A stretch of DNA of 64,000 bases from PSRJ01 sp963825305 (GTDB lineage Bacteria; Acidobacteriota; Terriglobia; Bryobacterales; Bryobacteraceae): positions 186,001 to 250,000 of the forward strand of contig CAWGTA010000007.1 in assembly GCA_963825305.1 (NCBI GenBank), given 5' to 3'. This document shows positions 60,553-64,000 of this stretch, one piece after another. Both the position numbers and the translations under genes were made by a program. The notes under the pieces are model-generated. The model was not told the origin of the DNA. It was given only the letters and a program-made list of their open reading frames with translations, and searched no databases. Within the stretch, counting starts at the first letter, position 1, and every line of letters begins with the position of its first letter.

Positions 60553-62214
60553 ATGAAGAAAATCTGGCTGTGTGGAACGCTACTCGGTTTCTGGGCCGCG
60601 CTGGGATTGGCGCAAACCACGGAAGAACTGGTTAACGACGGCAAGAACACGGACAACGTCACCACCCAGAGCATGGGCTACGACCGAAGGAGCTACAGCC
60701 CGCTCCGGCAAATCAATAAATCCAACGTTCAGCGCCTGGTGCCCATCTGGAGCACGAGTGTGATGAACGACCAGGGAGAATTATCAGCGCCGACCATTTA
60801 CAACGGCGTCATGTATGTGATCAACGGGAAGTGGACCTTCGCCATCGACGTGGAAACCGGCAAGCAGATCTGGCGCACGCCGGTGCGCCTGGAGCCGGGG
60901 ATCACACGCGCGGCTTTCCACAGAGGCGCCGCGACCATTTATAACGGCAAGCTCTTTCGCGTGACGGTGGACAATCATCTGCTCGCGCTGGACATGAAGA
61001 CCGGCGAGGAACTCTGGAACCAGAAATTCGCGGATTCGAAAGATGGCTATTACGCCACGGGTGGGCCGATCGTTGCCAACGGCGTGTTGATTTCGGGTGT
61101 GGCCGGAGGGGAGTCGACCACACGCGGCTTCCTGGATGGTTGGGATCCGGCCACCGGCAAGAAATTGTGGCGCCGATACACAATTCCGGCGCCAGGCGAA
61201 CCCGGTTCAGAGACGTGGCCCAAGAATAGCGATGCGTGGTCGCAAGGGGGTGGGCCGACGTGGCGCTCCGGCTCGTACGATCCCCAACTCGACCTGGTCT
61301 ATTGGGGAACAGGCAATGCTGAACCGTACGATCCCAGGCCTCGCGAAAACCTGGATAGCTTGTTCACCAACAGCGTGCTCGCCATCCGGCCGAAGACGGG
61401 CGAGGTGGCCTGCTATTTTCAGTACACGCCCAACGACGTATATGACGTGGACGCCACCGACGAGCATGTACTCGCGGACATCCAGGTTGGCGGTCAGATG
61501 CGGAAAGTCATGATCCAGACCAACAAGAACGGCTTCCTCTATGTCCTGGACCGAACCAACTGCAAACTGATCGCGGCCCACCCGTATGTCAAGGTCAATT
61601 GGGCCACACATATCGACCTGGCCACTGGCCGGCCGGTGTTGACTGAAATTCAAAAACGTTTCCTCGCAGGCGAAGAGGTGGAAATCTGGCCGTCACGCGG
61701 CACCAACGCGGTGCCCATCGCGTTCGATCCGAATACCGGCCTGATCTATGCGAGCACTTGGAACGTGCCGCGCATTCAGAAGCTCGCGCCGCCACGCCCG
61801 ACGGTCATTGGCGGGACCTCGACCGGCGTGAACTCCCGTTTTCCCGGAGATCCCGGACCGAATGACGTTCTCGGTTTCTTCACGGCGATCAATCCACTGA
61901 CTGGCGAGAAGAAGTGGGAGATCCCCTTGACCGATATGCCTAGTTCCGCTGGCATGCTGGCAACCGGCGGCGGGCTGGTGTTCACGGGCAAATTAAGCGG
62001 TGAGTTCCTGGCGCTCGATCAAGACACCGGCAAGACGCTTTGGCAGTTCCGAACCAGCTCGAGTATCAATTCCACGGCGATCACCTACACGCACAAAGGC
62101 CGGCAGTATGTAACCATCGCGTCGGGCCTGGGCGGTACCCTGGCCACGCGCTACGCTTCGCGCAAAGTGCCGACTGGCGGCTCGGTCTGGACGTTCGCGT
62201 TGATGCCGGAGTGA
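60553..62214 (+). CDS. PQQ-dependent alcohol dehydrogenase (quinoprotein)
   Basis: The 553-residue protein is a complete methanol/ethanol-type quinoprotein. It has a signal peptide (MKKIWLCGTLLGFWAALGLAQ), YDRRSYSPLRQINKSNVQRL, and propeller motifs AIDVETGKQIWRTPV, ALDMKTGEELWNQKF, GWDPATGKKLWRRYT, AIRPKTGEVACYF and ALDQDTGKTLWQF. The segment FQYTPNDVYDVDATDE contains the Asp-rich catalytic region. No CXXCH and no adjacent Cys pair are seen. The start follows GAGGGGAGG. It is divergent from a DGKPDLSG gene and ends at two short hairpins. Confidence 0.9.
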   Translation: MKKIWLCGTLLGFWAALGLAQTTEELVNDGKNTDNVTTQSMGYDRRSYSPLRQINKSNVQRLVPIWSTSVMNDQGELSAPTIYNGVMYVINGKWTFAIDVETGKQIWRTPVRLEPGITRAAFHRGAATIYNGKLFRVTVDNHLLALDMKTGEELWNQKFADSKDGYYATGGPIVANGVLISGVAGGESTTRGFLDGWDPATGKKLWRRYTIPAPGEPGSETWPKNSDAWSQGGGPTWRSGSYDPQLDLVYWGTGNAEPYDPRPRENLDSLFTNSVLAIRPKTGEVACYFQYTPNDVYDVDATDEHVLADIQVGGQMRKVMIQTNKNGFLYVLDRTNCKLIAAHPYVKVNWATHIDLATGRPVLTEIQKRFLAGEEVEIWPSRGTNAVPIAFDPNTGLIYASTWNVPRIQKLAPPRPTVIGGTSTGVNSRFPGDPGPNDVLGFFTAINPLTGEKKWEIPLTDMPSSAGMLATGGGLVFTGKLSGEFLALDQDTGKTLWQFRTSSSINSTAITYTHKGRQYVTIASGLGGTLATRYASRKVPTGGSVWTFALMPE

Positions 62215-62239
62215 CCCTTGTGGGTCGGGGCCATGCCCC
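62213..62239 (+). terminator. Double hairpin after the PQQ dehydrogenase
   Basis: GACCC-TTGT-GGGTC (62213-62226) begins at the stop codon and GGGG-CCATG-CCCC (62227-62239) follows without a gap. The stems are short but GC-rich; no T-run follows. Confidence 0.4.
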
Positions 62240-62318
62240 ATAAGCGTTGACTTAAGACCCAACGCCATCGTCTACACGGATCGCCGATCACCGAGGGCCG
62301 GGAGTTTCAAGTGGTCAT

Positions 62319-62386
62319 TTAGCGGTATGTGGACGTTACGTCCGCATGCTCGCCCTACTTTCCGCTAACGCCGTTTTTCGTCCACA
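62319..62386. repeat. Structured intergenic element, copy 1
   Basis: Two inverted repeats interlock: TTAGCGG (62319-62325) with CCGCTAA (62362-62368), and TGTGGACG (62328-62335) with CGTCCACA (62379-62386). The order a-b-a'-b' would allow a pseudoknot or alternative folds. The segment 62361-62380 matches 63101-63120 at 18 of 20 positions. Confidence 0.5.
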
Positions 62387-62467
62387 TCCCGCTTCCGGGG
62401 CCTGACGGCGTTGGACCGTCGCCGGTTCGTCCTGCTAATGTACAGTTGAACATGCAAGGCTGCGGCG

Positions 62468-62998
62468 ATGATCCCGATCCATGAAAGCTACCAAGGTTAC
62501 CGACCACCGCGGTACGCTTACCCCACCATCGAGCGGCTTCTTTCCAGAGTGCCAGCACATTACTTGTCCGGGCTGGAATCTGTTGTCCTAACGAATGCCT
62601 CTGCCATCGGCAAGGGAAAGACCCGTCGGGTCGCAGGGAAGAAGTACCCCCGAAGAGACTGTCTAGGTTTTTACCATCCTAAACTGAAGGGCGAACAGGC
62701 GTGGATCGAAATTGTCGTAGACAATACCGCCAACTACTGGTTTGCCCCCGGGAAGCTCCGATTTCTGGCCTATATTCCGCTAATACGAGACATAGCATTT
62801 GCGCGTGTGGTTTATCATGAGCTGGGGCACCATCTAGACCACACAATCGGAGCACCAGCCCCTAGCGGGGAGTCAGCCGCTGAGGCATGGAAGAAAAAGT
62901 TGAACCGCAGATACTTCCGCAGGCGCTACTGGTATCTCGCAGCATTCTTGGTTCCTGCACTAGCGATTTCGAAGTGGGTGACGGGTAAACGCAGGTGA
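62468..62998 (+). CDS. Putative zinc metallopeptidase with membrane tail
   Basis: This 176-residue protein has an HEXXH motif in VVYHELGHHLDHTIG (residues 116-130), preceded by a strand WIEIVVDNTANYW and helix. The C-terminus has a basic patch (KKLNRRYFRRRYW) and a membrane helix (LAAFLVPALAISKWV), which would anchor it in the membrane. There is no signal peptide, so the active site is probably cytoplasmic. I cannot name the family beyond the gluzincin-like motif. Similar structured intergenic segments lie on both sides of this gene. Confidence 0.65.
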   Translation: MIPIHESYQGYRPPRYAYPTIERLLSRVPAHYLSGLESVVLTNASAIGKGKTRRVAGKKYPRRDCLGFYHPKLKGEQAWIEIVVDNTANYWFAPGKLRFLAYIPLIRDIAFARVVYHELGHHLDHTIGAPAPSGESAAEAWKKKLNRRYFRRRYWYLAAFLVPALAISKWVTGKRR

Positions 62999-63037
62999 TC
63001 GCGCCGGTGATCGTGGCAACTGACCGCCAACCGCCAT

Positions 63038-63120
63038 TGTGGACGTTATGTGGCGTTACCGTCCACAACCACCGCGTGGAGCCCTTCCAGGTGGGTTCTG
63101 TCCGGTAACGCCGTATTTCG
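63038..63120. repeat. Structured intergenic element, copy 2
   Basis: TGTGGACG (63038-63045) pairs with CGTCCACA (63060-63067), and CGGTAACGCC further on is the inverse of GGCGTTACCG (63052-63061). It shares TGTGGACGTTA and the 20-base block at 63101-63120 with the element at 62319-62386. Confidence 0.5.
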
Positions 63121-63143
63121 GCCAGAACCGAACGGTTATACTC

Positions 63144-63687
63144 GTGCTCGTGACGTGCCGTCCCGCAATTGCCGTCATTCTGAGCTGTTTAGCTTGCGAG
63201 ATCGGAGCACAGGTTCGGCACTGGGACGAGACCCGGAATGAATTGATCTGGCGCCGCCAGTATACAAACTGTGACAAAGGCTGGGCCGTTGACCTTCCAC
63301 CGGGCGTCGTCGCCCACGGCTCTCGCCCACCGAATCCGAATCATGGATTCCTCATCTCAGCCGCCAATCCGGGCACTACTACCGAGGTCAGTCTCGATGG
63401 CCAGCGCATTATCGACATCTACGACGAATACGATGCCATGGAGCTTGGCAGTGCTCGGGCATATCTCGACTGGGAGGCTGCGCGACGTCGAAGCGCGGTA
63501 TGAAGTGAAGTCGGGAGACTCTGCGCAGTTGATGGACACCCTGATCTTTCTCAGACGAGATGTGGTTTACCACCTTCTTCTAAAAACCACGGGCCAACAC
63601 TACAAAACGGATTCCGGCCTCTTCGGCCAAATTCGCGCTGGGTTCCGGTTATTGCCCTTCCCGAAAGGCGCATGCGTCAACCAGTGA
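63144..63687 (+). CDS. Secreted protein of unknown function, frameshifted
   Basis: Two frames make one protein of about 180 residues. The first (from GTG at 63144 or 63150) gives a signal-like segment CRPAIAVILSCLACEIGAQ and then WRRQYTNCDKGWAVDLPPGV, PNHGFLISAANPGTTTEVSL and ARAYLDWE. Removing one G at 63476-63477 continues as LRDVEARYEVKSGDSAQLMD, IFLRRDVVYHLLLKTTGQHY and a stop at 63687. The join is natural (LDWE-LRDVEARYE), so the indel is probably an error or recent mutation. No family is recognised. The remaining 313 bases to the window end hold no gene that I can support. Confidence 0.6.
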
Positions 63688-64000
63688 CAGTGGCTCATCA
63701 CTGCCGACGGACAAAGTGCACGTGGACTGGTGCGCGGTTATCGCTGTCAGTGGATCGAGTTTGCAGCAACGCTAGCGGAAACTGACGGCTCCCCTGGCCG
63801 TTGGCTGAAAAACGCCCGAACCGTTGCAGGGAAGAAGAGAACGTAAAGTCCGGACCTGGGATTGCGCTACTCGCCGGCTTTAGGTAACGCTTAATGGGCT
63901 GCCGCCCCGACCGCATCTCCCGGCGGACGGCGGTGGGAGGTTGCGCAATGCCTGTAGGATACGGCGAATCTGGATTCCGAGCGCCGATCACCCAACGGGT

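Noticed and set aside
62264..62417. ACCCAAC ... GTTGGAC as a possible integron attC site
   Set aside because: The span (about 150 bases) is too long, the second core half does not match the first well, and no integrase is present. Kept only as a general observation on structured elements.
63838..63875. AAAGTCCGGACC resembles the start of RNase P RNA
   Set aside because: Only a few bases match the conserved P4 region. The expected downstream partner sequence and overall fold are not visible before the window end.
63698..63991. Minus-strand open frame at the window end
   Set aside because: Low-complexity composition, no start signal, no family; most likely chance.
1..64000. CRISPR arrays, rRNA or tRNA genes
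   Set aside because: No regularly spaced direct repeats of 24-40 bases, no rRNA stretches and no convincing T-loop (GGTTCGANTCC) with acceptor-stem pairing were found.

Overview
The window looks like a high-GC (about 60%) chromosome segment of an Acidobacteriota bacterium of the Solibacter/Bryobacter type. I infer this from gene content, not from a marker gene: several quinoprotein dehydrogenases without haem domains, seven members of the secreted DGKPDLSG-type family that is expanded in that group, DUF6152, serine/threonine kinases with ankyrin repeats, and dispersed palindromic intergenic repeats. No rRNA, tRNA, CRISPR array, integrase or transposase was found.

Layout. 0-8 kb: a small Gly-zipper protein, a DUF502 membrane protein, then a periplasmic oxidation cluster (two PQQ dehydrogenases, two DGKPDLSG proteins, one broken sorbosone-dehydrogenase-type gene). 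8.3-10.9 kb: molybdate importer with permease and ATPase fused in one chain (modBC) plus modA. 11-12.2 kb: divergent methyltransferase/MarR pair sharing an operator-like dyad. 12.2-17.5 kb: a hybrid histidine kinase followed by two CpaE/MinD-type ATPases with receiver domains. 17.7-22 kb: membrane protein, MFS exporter, YceH, a matrixin-like protease, an esterase. 22-27 kb: RND pump, DGKPDLSG protein, beta-barrel-like protein. 27-30.3 kb: two secreted CAP-domain proteins, one also carrying PA14 domains. 30.4-33.5 kb: four disrupted genes (two DGKPDLSG relatives, DUF6152, a metallo-beta-lactamase-fold protein). 33.5-35.4 kb: a small insert bounded by a duplicated promoter/gene-start segment and carrying an EACC1-like protein, an unknown ORF and an HNH nuclease-like protein. 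35.4-43.7 kb: kinase-ankyrin receptor, sugar dehydrogenase, aromatic O-demethylase-like gene, DGKPDLSG protein, a gene framed by about 100-bp inverted repeats, and a stretch of gene remnants.

43.8-48.3 kb: ECF sigma factor, anti-sigma factor and a secretin-N0/N1-like secreted protein in one operon; then a MacAB-type ATPase and adaptor without a permease. 48-56 kb is more housekeeping-like: AccA, APS reductase, PHP phosphoesterase, YgfZ, a CopD-like membrane protein, glyoxalase-II-like hydrolase, acetyl-CoA synthetase. 56-64 kb: secreted phosphodiesterase, metallophosphoesterase, a third quinoprotein/DGKPDLSG pair, a metallopeptidase and a frameshifted secreted protein.

Two themes run through the window. 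First, every quinoprotein locus carries at least one DGKPDLSG gene, which suggests the two work together in the periplasm. Second, many genes carry one-base indels, mostly in short homopolymers and mostly insertions, so some of the pseudogenes may be sequencing or assembly errors; two in-frame nonsense changes and truncated fragments show that real decay is also likely.
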